Assembly: GCA_963756515.1 (NCBI GenBank)
Contig: CAVWNV010000002.1
Location: 558,001-622,000, forward strand
Source of the DNA: Bog-756 sp963756515
Lineage (GTDB): Bacteria > Actinomycetota > Acidimicrobiia > Acidimicrobiales > RAAP-2
Length of the DNA stretch: 64,000 nt
Reading direction: 5' to 3'
Shown here: piece after piece, positions 27,040 through 35,408 of the stretch
Layout of the letters: every line of letters starts with the position of its first letter
Position numbering within the stretch: the first letter of the stretch is position 1
Position numbers and translations under genes: made by a program
The notes under the pieces: generated by a model
The model's database searches: none
Told to the model about the DNA's origin: nothing
Seen by the model: only the letters and a program-made list of their open reading frames with translations

Positions 27040-28248
27040 CTACGACAGCCGCTCGACCACCATGGCCATCCCCTGGCCGCCCCCCACGCACATCGATTCG
27101 AGGCCGAAGGTCTTGCCGGTGTCTTCGAGGGCGTTCAGCAGCGTGGTCATGATGCGGGCCCCGGTCTGGCCGAACGGGTGACCGAGGGCGATGGCCCCGC
27201 CCTTCACGTTCAGTTTGTCGTAGCTGATGCCCAGCTCCTTGGCCGACGGCACCACCTGGGCCGCGAAGGCCTCATTGATCTCGACCAGGTCGATGTCGTC
27301 GATGGTCATGCCGGCCCGGGCCAGGGTCTGGCGGATGGCGTCGACCGGCCCGAGGCCCATGATCTCCGGGTTCAGGCCGGACACCCCGCTGGCCACCACG
27401 CGGGCCAGGGGGGTGATGCCGAGCTCGCCGGCCCTGGTGTCGCTCATCACGATCACCGCCGCGGCCCCGTCGTTGAGCGGGCAGGCGTTGCCGGCGGTCA
27501 CCGTGCCGCCCTCACGGAACACCGGCTGCAGCGTGGCCAACTTCTCGAGGGTGGTGCCGGGTCGGGGCCCGTCGTCCTTGGTCACCACGGCACCGCTCGG
27601 GGTGGTGACCGGAATGATCTCCCGCTCGAAGAAGCCGGCCTCCTGGGCGGCGACGGCGCGGTGCTGGGACTGGACGGCGAACTCGTCCTGCTCCTCTCGG
27701 CTGACCTTCTTGAACTCGGCCACGTTCTCGGCCGTCTGGCCCATGGCGATGTAGACGTCGGGCAACGAACCCGCCAACGGCGTCCACGGCGCGCCGGCCG
27801 CCGGGGTCCGGGCCACGGTGCGGGCCTCGGCGTCGGCGAAGTGGGGGTTGTGCGGGCCGGTGTCGGCCGCGCCGTACTGGTACCGGCTGACCGTCTCGAC
27901 CCCGGCGGCGATGAAGACGTCACCTTCGCCGGCCCGGATGGCGTGAGCCGCCATGCGGATGGTCTGCAGGGACGAGGAGCAGTAGCGGTTGACGGTCACG
28001 CCCGGCACGTCCGGTAGCCCGGCCAGGATGGCCGCCACCCGCCCGACGTTGTAGCCGGCCTCGCCGCCGGGCTGACCCGAGCCCATGAGGACGTCCTCGA
28101 CCGAGTGCGGGTCGAGCTGGGGCACCTTGGCCAACACCTCGCGGATGACCAGGGCGGCCAGATCGTCGGGGCGGCACTCCACCAACGATCCCTTGTTGGC
28201 CCGACCGATCGGGGTCCGGCCGGTGGCGACGATGACTGCTTCGGGCAT
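27040..28248 (-). CDS. fadA3: Acetyl-CoA C-acyltransferase, FadA3-like thiolase
   Basis: 402-residue thiolase. Nucleophilic Cys in VNRYCSSSLQT, EINEAFA, His in GGAIALGHPFGQTGAR and the second Cys in MCVGGGQGMAM. The start MPEAVIVATGRTPIGRA and the block TVTAGNACPLNDGAAAVIVM resemble mycobacterial FadA3 strongly. It performs thiolytic cleavage of a 3-ketoacyl-CoA. GAGGAG precedes the ATG. Convergent with the P450-ferredoxin pair and divergent from fadE26. Confidence 0.9.
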   Translation of the reverse strand: MPEAVIVATGRTPIGRANKGSLVECRPDDLAALVIREVLAKVPQLDPHSVEDVLMGSGQPGGEAGYNVGRVAAILAGLPDVPGVTVNRYCSSSLQTIRMAAHAIRAGEGDVFIAAGVETVSRYQYGAADTGPHNPHFADAEARTVARTPAAGAPWTPLAGSLPDVYIAMGQTAENVAEFKKVSREEQDEFAVQSQHRAVAAQEAGFFEREIIPVTTPSGAVVTKDDGPRPGTTLEKLATLQPVFREGGTVTAGNACPLNDGAAAVIVMSDTRAGELGITPLARVVASGVSGLNPEIMGLGPVDAIRQTLARAGMTIDDIDLVEINEAFAAQVVPSAKELGISYDKLNVKGGAIALGHPFGQTGARIMTTLLNALEDTGKTFGLESMCVGGGQGMAMVVERLS

Positions 28249-28394
28249 GGGATGCTCCTCGGGACTCGGCGGCGCGCCGCCGGTGGATGTGTGGTGTTCG
28301 CTTGCGGTGGGCCTGGTGTCTGCTGTGTGTGGGCGGCCGGGCGGGCGGATGTGGGACTGGCCCGGGGCGTACCGCCCGGGTTCCGGTGGCCAAC

Positions 28395-28408
28395 TTACCG
28401 GACGGTAA
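28395..28408. promoter_or_regulatory. Palindromic operator candidate TTACCGGACGGTAA
   Basis: Perfect 6-2-6 inverted repeat (TTACCG / CGGTAA), matching 12 of 14 bases with the element at 17163-17176. It lies 147 bases upstream of the thiolase start. A shared regulator, perhaps of the TetR family and playing the part KstR2 plays in Mycobacterium, is inferred. Confidence 0.65.
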
Positions 28409-28511
28409 CTGTTGGGGCCAGAGCGGCCTGCCGGGGCGGGGCGCCAGCGGGCAGGCTACCCGATCGGGGTTCGCCGACGCCTACCCCCGGTGGCGCCCGG
28501 TGCGGGGTGAA

Positions 28512-28525
28512 TGTAACGTGTTCTA
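28512..28525. promoter_or_regulatory. KstR-type operator TGTAACGTGTTCTA
   Basis: Matches every fixed position of the published KstR consensus TNNAACNNGTTNNA. KstR is the TetR-family repressor of steroid side-chain genes, and the fadE26-fadE27 homologues downstream belong to its regulon in Mycobacterium. The position, about 170 bases before the fadE26-like start, fits a promoter. Confidence 0.65.
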
Positions 28526-28694
28526 GTGACCATCCCGCCCACGTCAGCGAGGCGCGGGCCGGGGGAGTGAAGCAGTACGCCGCACGGAGTCGGGAGCCGC
28601 ACCGACGCGCCACTGACGGCTGTGACGCGCAACGACCGGAATCGGTGGGGCCCACGGGGTCCGACGCCGTGTCCGCACGATCGGGAGGGACGTA

Positions 28695-29870
28695 ATGGAG
28701 ATCGGCTACACCGAAGAGCACGAGGCGCTCCGCAACCGCCTGCGCGAGTACTACGCCAACCTGCTCACCCCCGAGGTCGAGGCCCAACTGGCCGACAGCC
28801 ACGGGATCGGACCCGACATGCGCCGCGTGGTGAAGCAGATGGCCGAGGACGGTTGGCTCGGCATCGGATGGCCCAAGGCGTACGGGGGTCAGGGGCTCGG
28901 TCCCATCGAGCAGTACATCTTCTTCGACGAGTCGATGCGCGCCGGAGCACCGGTGCCCATGCTGACCATCAACACCGTCGGGCCGACCATCATGGACTTC
29001 GGCACCCAGGAGCAGAAGGACTTCTTCCTGCCGAAGATCCTGGCCGGCGAGATCCACTTCTGCATCGGGTACACCGAGCCGGAGGCGGGTACCGATCTGG
29101 CCTCGCTGCAGACCCGGGCGGTGCGGGACGGGGACGAGTACGTCATCAACGGCCAGAAGATCTACACCTCACTGGCCGGAGGGGCCGACTACATCTGGCT
29201 GGCCACCCGGACCGATCCCGACGTGGCCAAGCACAAGGGCATCTCGATGTTCATCGTGCCCATGGACACGCCGGGCATCAAGGTGGTGCCCATGCACCTG
29301 CTCGGCGACCACAACATCAACTACACCTTCTACGAGGACGTCCGGGTACCGGCGGGCAACCTGGTCGGCGGCGAGAACCAGGGGTGGTCCCTCATCACCA
29401 ACCAGCTCAACCACGAGCGGGTCACCCTGTGCTCCTCCGGGATCATCGAACGGGCCCTCGACGACGTGCGGTCCTGGGCCCAGAACACCAAGCTGGCCGA
29501 CGGCCGCCGGGTGATCGACCAGGAGTGGGTGCAGGTCCACCTGGCCCGGGTCTACGCCCGCCTGGAGTTCCTCAAGTTGATCAACTGGAAGGTGGCCTGG
29601 ACGGCCACCCAGGGTCACCTCGACGTGGCCGACGCCTCCACCACCAAGGTCTTCGGGACCGAGTTCTACATGGAGGCCTTCCGACTGATGTTGGAGGTGG
29701 TGGGCCAGGCCGGCTACCTCGTCCGCGACAGCCCCGACGCCGTACTGGCCGGGCGGCTGGAGATGTATGCCCGCAGCCTGGTCATTCTGACCTTCGGTGG
29801 CGGTACCAACGAGATCCAACGGGACCTGATCGCCATCTTCGGCCTCGGCCTCCCCCGTTCACTGCGATAG
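28695..29870 (+). CDS. fadE26: Acyl-CoA dehydrogenase alpha subunit, FadE26-like (ChsE4)
   Basis: 391-residue dehydrogenase. IGYTEPEAGTDLASLQT, NGQKIYTSL, NQLNHERVTL (with the likely catalytic Glu, as in FadE26) and the C-terminal LILTFGGGTNEIQRDLI match mycobacterial FadE26 closely from memory. FadE26-FadE27 form an alpha2beta2 enzyme that dehydrogenates the C26 steroid acyl-CoA in the first round of side-chain beta-oxidation. Partner gene directly downstream; a KstR-type box lies upstream. Confidence 0.85.
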   Translation: MEIGYTEEHEALRNRLREYYANLLTPEVEAQLADSHGIGPDMRRVVKQMAEDGWLGIGWPKAYGGQGLGPIEQYIFFDESMRAGAPVPMLTINTVGPTIMDFGTQEQKDFFLPKILAGEIHFCIGYTEPEAGTDLASLQTRAVRDGDEYVINGQKIYTSLAGGADYIWLATRTDPDVAKHKGISMFIVPMDTPGIKVVPMHLLGDHNINYTFYEDVRVPAGNLVGGENQGWSLITNQLNHERVTLCSSGIIERALDDVRSWAQNTKLADGRRVIDQEWVQVHLARVYARLEFLKLINWKVAWTATQGHLDVADASTTKVFGTEFYMEAFRLMLEVVGQAGYLVRDSPDAVLAGRLEMYARSLVILTFGGGTNEIQRDLIAIFGLGLPRSLR

Positions 29871-29895
29871 AGCGACAGAAGAGGGATACACGACT

Positions 29896-31023
29896 ATGGA
29901 TTTCTCCTTCAGCGAAGAGCAGGAGGCCGTGCGCGAGCTGGCCAACCGGATCTTCACCGATCTGGCCACGCACGAACGCCTCCGCGAGTTCGAGTCCGAG
30001 CCGGACGGCGACCGGTTCGACCGCAAACTGTGGGGTGAGCTGGCCGCGGCCGGCCTGCTCGGCATCGCCCTCCCCGAGTCGGTCGGGGGGGCCGGACTGG
30101 GCTTCGTCGAGATCGGTGTGCTGGCCGAGGCCACCGGCCGGAGCGCCGCCTACGTCCCCACCATCGAGACGCTGGCCTCGGCCGCCGCGGCCATCGCCGA
30201 GTTCGGGACCGACGCCCAGCGCCAACAGTGGCTGCCCGGCGTGGTGTCGGGGGACAGGGTGATCACCACCGCCCTGGTCGAACTGGGGGGAACCCCGGCC
30301 GCGCCCTCGGTGGCAGCGGAGCGGGACGGTGCCGGCTGGGTCCTGTCGGGCACCAAGGCGTGCGTGCCCTCGGGCATGGTCGCCGACGCGTTCTTGGTCA
30401 CGGCACGGATGGAGCCGGGTTCGGTGGGCGTCTTCATCGTGGAGGCGACGGCACCCGGTGTCAGCCGGGAGCGCCAGAACACCAACACCGGTCAGCCCGA
30501 GGCCGTCCTCAGCCTGGCCGGCACCCGGGTGGGTCCCGAGGCGCTGCTGGGTTCGATCGAGGACGGCGCCGGCATCGTGGAGTGGATGGTGCTGCGCACC
30601 ACCGCCGCCCTGGCCCTGGCCCAGGCCGGCGCCGCCGCCGCGGCCCTGGCCCTGGTGGCCGAGTACACGAAGACCCGGGAGCAGTTCGGAAAGCCGATCG
30701 CCACGTTCCAGGCCGTGGGCCAGCGCGCCGCCGATGCCTACGTCGACACCGAGGCCATTCGGCTCACCGCCTGGCAGGCCGCCTGGCGGATCGCCGAGGG
30801 GCTGCCGGCCGAGAGGGAGGTGGCCATCGCCAAGTTCTGGGCCGCCGACGGGGGACAACGGGTCGTCCACGCCGCCGTCCACCTGCACGGTGGGGTCGGC
30901 GTGGACCGCGACTATCCGTTGCACCGCTACTTCCTCATGACCAAGCACCTCGAGCTGACCCTCGGCGGTGCCACCGACCAGCTCCTCCGGCTCGGTGCCA
31001 GTCTGGCCGCCGAGCCCGTCTGA
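29896..31023 (+). CDS. fadE27: Acyl-CoA dehydrogenase beta subunit, FadE27-like (ChsE5)
   Basis: 375-residue partner subunit. FDRKLWGELAAAGLLGIALPE, YTKTREQFGKPIATFQAVGQ, VHLHGGVGVDRDYPLHRYF and the ending LGGATDQLLRLG match FadE27. Such beta subunits lack the catalytic base and the conserved Trp/Glu loop of homotetrameric dehydrogenases, and complete the FAD site of the alpha subunit. The short gap after fadE26 indicates one operon. Confidence 0.83.
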   Translation: MDFSFSEEQEAVRELANRIFTDLATHERLREFESEPDGDRFDRKLWGELAAAGLLGIALPESVGGAGLGFVEIGVLAEATGRSAAYVPTIETLASAAAAIAEFGTDAQRQQWLPGVVSGDRVITTALVELGGTPAAPSVAAERDGAGWVLSGTKACVPSGMVADAFLVTARMEPGSVGVFIVEATAPGVSRERQNTNTGQPEAVLSLAGTRVGPEALLGSIEDGAGIVEWMVLRTTAALALAQAGAAAAALALVAEYTKTREQFGKPIATFQAVGQRAADAYVDTEAIRLTAWQAAWRIAEGLPAEREVAIAKFWAADGGQRVVHAAVHLHGGVGVDRDYPLHRYFLMTKHLELTLGGATDQLLRLGASLAAEPV

Positions 31024-31191
31024 CCGCACCGGGGACCGGCCACCGCCGCCACGGAGAAGGGCCGGGTCACCGGCTCGGCTCCTCTGGCGCCCGTCGGTCT
31101 GGTTAGGATCTCGCCAGCACGAGCCGGGACGAGGCACGAGGGCGGGTCCGATGACTGATCCAGTACGGGAACGAACGGGGACGGCCGGCCG

Positions 31192-32301
31192 ATGGTGATG
31201 GGTCGGCGGCCCGGCGTGGCCCGATCGACGTGGCCCATCGCCGCCACCGACCTGGTGGGATTGGCCGGCCAGCTGACGGTGGCCCTGGGACGGGTCCCGT
31301 TCCGCAAGCCGTGGACGGGAGAGGGGAACGTCCCGCACAACCTGGCCGTCTCGGTGACGCGCGAGACCATCCGTTCGTTCATGGGGTACCTCACCTCCCT
31401 GCCCATCGACGAGTTTCGCTCCGTCGAGCTCGTCCTCGACGACCTGTCCGGAGCGGTCCTCACCCCCGTGGTCCGGTCGCTCGACGTGGACCAGCAGGCC
31501 GCCCAGGTGGCCGGGGTGCCGGGTATCTGGTACCGACCCCGGGGCCAGGGGGCCAAGGGCACCGTCCTCTACCTCCACGGTGGGGGTTACGTGGGCACCT
31601 CGCCCCGCATGTATGCGGTGTTCGCGGCGTGGCTGTGTCGTCGCACCGGCTGTGAGATCTTCGTCGTGGACGTGCGGTTGGCCCCGGAGTTCCCGTTCCC
31701 GGCCGGCCTGGAGGACGCCGTCCTGGTGCTGGAGGGGCTGTTGGAAGGTGGCACCGATCCGGCCCGTCTGTTCGTGGCCGGTGACTCCAGCGGTGGGGGA
31801 CTGGCCGCCTCACTCATGTACACCATGCACCGCATCCGTCACCGTCCGATCGCCGGGGTGTTGTTGTTCTCGCCCGAGTTGGACCTCCTGCTCGACGAGC
31901 CGTCGGTGGCGGCCAACGCCGACCAGGACATCCTGCCGTGGAACATCCCCACCACCGGCTACCTGCACGGTCGCGACCCCGGTTCGGCCGCGGTGTCCGG
32001 GGTGAACCAAGACGTGTCGGGTTGGCCTCCGACGTTCGTCTCCTTCGGGAGCGACGAGATGTTCCGCGACGCCATCCGGGTCTTCGTCGATCACCTCGTG
32101 GCGTCCGGGGTGGACGTCATGTCGTTGGAGGAGCCGGGTATGTTCCATGTGTTCCCGATCCTCATGCCCTGGGCCGACAGCAGTCGTCGTACCTATCATC
32201 AGGCCGGCGAGTTCGTCTCCGCCCATCTACCCGGAGAGGCACCGGCCGTCGCGGCGGGGGATGGGATCGACGGGTCCGGTTCGAGCTCTGCGGCCTCCTG
32301 A
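31192..32301 (+). CDS. Alpha/beta hydrolase, hormone-sensitive-lipase type
   Basis: 369 residues. Oxyanion motif LYLHGGGYVG and nucleophile elbow AGDSSGGGLAA identify an HSL-family esterase; acid and base are likely in the DxD and FHVFP segments near the C-terminus (late FVSFGSDEMFRD and PGMFHVF). About 100 N-terminal residues form a cap-like region. The start is uncertain, since no good ribosome site is seen. It follows the dehydrogenase pair and may hydrolyse sterol or short-chain esters. Confidence 0.85.
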   Translation: MVMGRRPGVARSTWPIAATDLVGLAGQLTVALGRVPFRKPWTGEGNVPHNLAVSVTRETIRSFMGYLTSLPIDEFRSVELVLDDLSGAVLTPVVRSLDVDQQAAQVAGVPGIWYRPRGQGAKGTVLYLHGGGYVGTSPRMYAVFAAWLCRRTGCEIFVVDVRLAPEFPFPAGLEDAVLVLEGLLEGGTDPARLFVAGDSSGGGLAASLMYTMHRIRHRPIAGVLLFSPELDLLLDEPSVAANADQDILPWNIPTTGYLHGRDPGSAAVSGVNQDVSGWPPTFVSFGSDEMFRDAIRVFVDHLVASGVDVMSLEEPGMFHVFPILMPWADSSRRTYHQAGEFVSAHLPGEAPAVAAGDGIDGSGSSSAAS

Positions 32302-32309
32302 GCGAGTGG

Positions 32310-32390
32310 GGCCCTGCCTGGCCCTGCTCGGCCCTGCCCGCCCTGCTCGGCCCTGCCCGCCCTGCTCGGCCTATTCGGCCTATTCGGCCT
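32310..32390. repeat. Irregular GGCCCTGCYY / CTATTCGGC tandem array
   Basis: About eight related 9-10-base units between the convergent hydrolase and efflux-pump genes, first GGCCCTGC-type, then CTATTCGGC-type. The end of the array enters the last codons of the efflux gene. Simple-sequence expansion is likely. Confidence 0.7.
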
Positions 32391-33987
32391 GTGGCGGAGC
32401 CTTGCGGGCCGCGGTGAAGTAGGCCACGACGGCCGACGCGGTCAGGAGGGTGCCGGCGGTCAGCAGGGCCAGGTCGAGACCGTGGCCGAAGGCACCGTAG
32501 GCGGCCGAGACCACCTTGTTGATGATCTCCTGGATGCTGGCGTTCCCCTTGCCCACCTTGGTCGCGGCGGCCTGCGAGCCGAGCGACCCGGTGGTCACCC
32601 CGGCGATCACCTGGGACCGGAAGGAGGCCGGTATGCCGAGAGCCACCAGCCGGGCGGTGAGGTTGACGGTCAGCTGGCCGTTGACGATCGAGCCCAGGAT
32701 GGCCACTCCGGCCACCGCTCCCAGCTCACGGGCGGTGTTGTTGGTGGAGGCGGCCATGCCCGAATGCTCGGCCGGGACGCTGGTCAGGGCGGACGAGGTC
32801 ACCGGGACGATGACGATCCCGAAGCCGATGCCGGCCAGGGCCAGCGTCCACCCCACCGTCGAGAGTCCGGCGTGCGGAGTGATCAGGGCATCGGTGAGGA
32901 AGATGCCGGCAGCTGCCAGTAGGCAGCCGACCACCATCGGGATCCGGGGGCCGCGGCGTGACACCCAACGGCCGGTGAACACCGAGGCCAGCACCATGCC
33001 GACGGTCATGGGGATGAAGTCCAGGGCCAGGTCGAAGGGAGCGGTGGCTCCCACCACCTCCAGATAGAGCGCCACGAAGAAGAAGATCGAGAAGATGCCG
33101 AAGTAGGAGGTGAACGCCACGATGGTCGATCCGGCGAACGGGGGTCTGCGAAAGAAGCGCACGTTGAGCACGGGGTTCTCTGCCCGCAGTTCGACCAGCA
33201 CGAAGGCCACCAGGCCGAGGACCGCCACCCCGTAGAGGAGGAGGACCCACCAGGTGATGTAGCCGGCCGTCTCCCCGGCGATGGTGGCGAAGGTGGCGCA
33301 CCCGAGGGCCAGAGCCCCGAGGACGAAGCCGGGGATGTCCAGTCGGGCCCGCACCGGGTCGGAGTTCTCGGGGAGGACGATGGCCGCCGCTACCAGAGCC
33401 AGCGCCCCGAAGATCAGGTTGAACCAGAACACCGCCCGCCAGGACCACAGGCCGACCAGGATGCCGCCGATCACCGGGCCCAGGGCCAGAGCCAGGCCCG
33501 ATACCGCGGCCCAGATCCCGAGGGCCCGGGCCCGCTGCCGGCGATTGGGATAGAGGTGTCGGATCATGGACAGGGTCCCCGGTTCCGAACACGCCGCTCC
33601 GACCCCCATGACCACCCGCCCGGCGATCAGCATGTGGGTGTTGGCGGCCAGGGCGCTGAGGACCGATCCGGCGCAGAAGATGACCACGCCGATCAGCATC
33701 AGTCGCTTGCGGCCGTAGAGATCGCCCAGCGTGCCCGCCATCAGCATCAGGCTGGCGAAGGCCAGGGCGTAGCCGCTGACCACCCACTGGAGCTGGGCCA
33801 CCCCGGCGTGGAAGCTGGACTGGACGTCGGAGAGGGTGGCGCTGATCACCGTGTTGTCGAGGAAGGTGAGGAACAGGATGAAACAGATGACGGCCATCCC
33901 GAAGTGGGGCATCTTCAGCCCGGTGGCGCCCTCGGCTTCCGCCTCGGGGGGTTCAGGGGGCAGTGTCGGGGGGGCGGTGGCGTCCAT
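32380..33987 (-). CDS. DHA2-family MFS multidrug efflux transporter
   Basis: 535 residues with about 14 hydrophobic segments. The motif A-type loop GDLYGRKRLM, motif B GRVVMGVGAA and LGPVIGGILVG (motif C) identify a proton-driven drug:H+ antiporter of the EmrB/QacA group in the inner membrane. Start uncertain: the ATG of MDATAPP or a GTG two codons earlier, which is better spaced from GAGGAGG. Divergent from a VOC-family gene. Confidence 0.9.
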   Translation of the reverse strand: MDATAPPTLPPEPPEAEAEGATGLKMPHFGMAVICFILFLTFLDNTVISATLSDVQSSFHAGVAQLQWVVSGYALAFASLMLMAGTLGDLYGRKRLMLIGVVIFCAGSVLSALAANTHMLIAGRVVMGVGAACSEPGTLSMIRHLYPNRRQRARALGIWAAVSGLALALGPVIGGILVGLWSWRAVFWFNLIFGALALVAAAIVLPENSDPVRARLDIPGFVLGALALGCATFATIAGETAGYITWWVLLLYGVAVLGLVAFVLVELRAENPVLNVRFFRRPPFAGSTIVAFTSYFGIFSIFFFVALYLEVVGATAPFDLALDFIPMTVGMVLASVFTGRWVSRRGPRIPMVVGCLLAAAGIFLTDALITPHAGLSTVGWTLALAGIGFGIVIVPVTSSALTSVPAEHSGMAASTNNTARELGAVAGVAILGSIVNGQLTVNLTARLVALGIPASFRSQVIAGVTTGSLGSQAAATKVGKGNASIQEIINKVVSAAYGAFGHGLDLALLTAGTLLTASAVVAYFTAARKAPPQAE

Positions 33988-34120
33988 CGTCACCAGTGTG
34001 CCTCCTCGGGGGACACCCGCGGGACAGCCGGACTCGGCCCGTCTGGGTGCCCGAGTCAACCGTGGCACGATGTCGTCGGCCGAGGAGTCCACAACACTCC
34101 ATCTACCCGCCGGAGGAGTC

Positions 34121-34561
34121 ATGAAACTGTCCGTGTCGCACGTGGGGATCTGCGTCTCCGACCTCGAGCGCTCCGTGCGCTTCTACTGCGAGGGCCTCGG
34201 ATTCGAGCCGGTGGCATCGCACCAGATCGGAGAAGAGTTCGGAGCCCTCATGGAGCTGGACGGTGTGCGGCTGGCGTCGCGGATGTTGGCTCGGGACGGG
34301 GTGACCATCGAGCTCCTCGGGTTCGAGTCGCCCGGCACCACCGGCGACGGCGGTCGCCGACCCATGAACCAACTCGGCCTGACCCACCTCTCGCTCCGGG
34401 TGGACGACGTCGACGGCGTGGCCGAGGTCATCGAGGCGCTGGGTGGCACCGTGGTGGCCGCCACGCGCACGTCCTTCGACCTGTCCGCCACCCGCCTCGA
34501 CTTCGTCTACTGCACGGATCCGGACGGTGTCCGCATCGAGCTGATGGACCTGCCCTCCTGA
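34121..34561 (+). CDS. VOC / glyoxalase-family protein
   Basis: 146 residues with two betaalphabetabetabeta modules. Metal-ligand positions are suggested by His7 (VSHVGICVSD), Glu in IELLGF, His in LTHLSLRV and Glu in IELMDL, the order seen in glyoxalase I and methylmalonyl-CoA epimerase. GGAGGAG is ideally placed before the ATG. The exact substrate is unknown. Confidence 0.85.
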   Translation: MKLSVSHVGICVSDLERSVRFYCEGLGFEPVASHQIGEEFGALMELDGVRLASRMLARDGVTIELLGFESPGTTGDGGRRPMNQLGLTHLSLRVDDVDGVAEVIEALGGTVVAATRTSFDLSATRLDFVYCTDPDGVRIELMDLPS

Positions 34562-34633
34562 CGCCGAGCCGGCCTCCCGCTCTCCGGTCCCCCCGGCACC
34601 CCGACCGGCACCCACCGGCCCGGAGCGACGGGG

Positions 34634-35023
34634 GTGGTACGGCTTGCCGCCGTCCTCCGGTACCGTGATGCGGTGACCGCAGACTCCGTACCCGGGCCCG
34701 ATATCGACCCCGAGGCAGCCAGGCTCCTCGTCCAGTCGGGTGCGTTCCTCTTGGATGTCCGAGAGGACGAGGAGTGGGAGGCCGGCCATGCCCCCGAGGC
34801 GGTCCATCTCGCCATGGGTCTGGTGCCGGACCGCATGGCGGACCTCCCCACCGATCGGACCGTTGTTTGTATCTGCCGCGTCGGCGGCCGCTCCGGCGCG
34901 GTGGCCTCGGCCCTGGCCGAGGCGGGATTCGACGTCCGCAACGTGGACGGAGGCATGCTGGCCTGGGAGGTGGCCGGCTATCCGGTCATCACTGATGCCG
35001 GCGACCCCGGTCGGATCGTCTGA
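34634..35023 (+). CDS. Single-domain rhodanese-like protein
   Basis: 129 residues. LLDVREDEEWEAGHAPEAVH is the rhodanese CH2A motif, and the active loop CRVGGRSG carries the catalytic cysteine, so it is probably an active sulfurtransferase. The start is uncertain between the first GTG and a GTG 13 codons later. Confidence 0.87.
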   Translation: MVRLAAVLRYRDAVTADSVPGPDIDPEAARLLVQSGAFLLDVREDEEWEAGHAPEAVHLAMGLVPDRMADLPTDRTVVCICRVGGRSGAVASALAEAGFDVRNVDGGMLAWEVAGYPVITDAGDPGRIV

Positions 35024-35044
35024 GCCGTCCGGCCCGCACCGACG

Positions 35045-35386
35045 ATGACCGTCTATCTCGACGACTGGCGCCAGCCGGCCCGACTGGGTCCGGTCGAGGA
35101 CCGCTGGTCCCACCTGGTGGCCGACAGCGATGACGAACTCCATGCGTTCGCCGCCCGGCTGGGGATGAGGCGCGAATGGTTTCAGGACAAGAAGGGCCGG
35201 CCCCACCAAGCCCACTACGACGTACCCGAGCGGACCCGCCGGGAGGCGCTCGAACTGGGGGCGGTACCGGTGACGTGGCGACAGGTCGGCCGGATGATGC
35301 GCGAGCGGCGTTCGGGGCGGACCGGAGCACCCGGGCCGACCGGGGGTTCCGAGTGGTCCCCAACGCCCGGTGTGGCATGTCGTTGA
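35045..35386 (+). CDS. DUF4031 family protein
   Basis: 113 residues. MTVYLDDW, WSHLVADSDDELHAFAARLG and REWFQ...HYDVPERTRREALELGA are the DUF4031 signature; the C-terminal 25 residues are low complexity. The family is common in actinobacteria and uncharacterised. Confidence 0.85.
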   Translation: MTVYLDDWRQPARLGPVEDRWSHLVADSDDELHAFAARLGMRREWFQDKKGRPHQAHYDVPERTRREALELGAVPVTWRQVGRMMRERRSGRTGAPGPTGGSEWSPTPGVACR

Positions 35387-35408
35387 CGGACGGCACCGAC
35401 CACTAGTC

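Larger units (their letters stand above)
28249..28694. promoter_or_regulatory. Divergent region between fadA3-like and fadE26-like genes
   Basis: 446 bases without a credible gene, carrying two distinct operator candidates: the palindrome at 28395 on the thiolase side and a KstR-type box at 28512 on the dehydrogenase side. The left part has a T/G-rich, repetitive character. Start-proximal GGGAGGG serves the fadE26-like gene. Confidence 0.6.
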
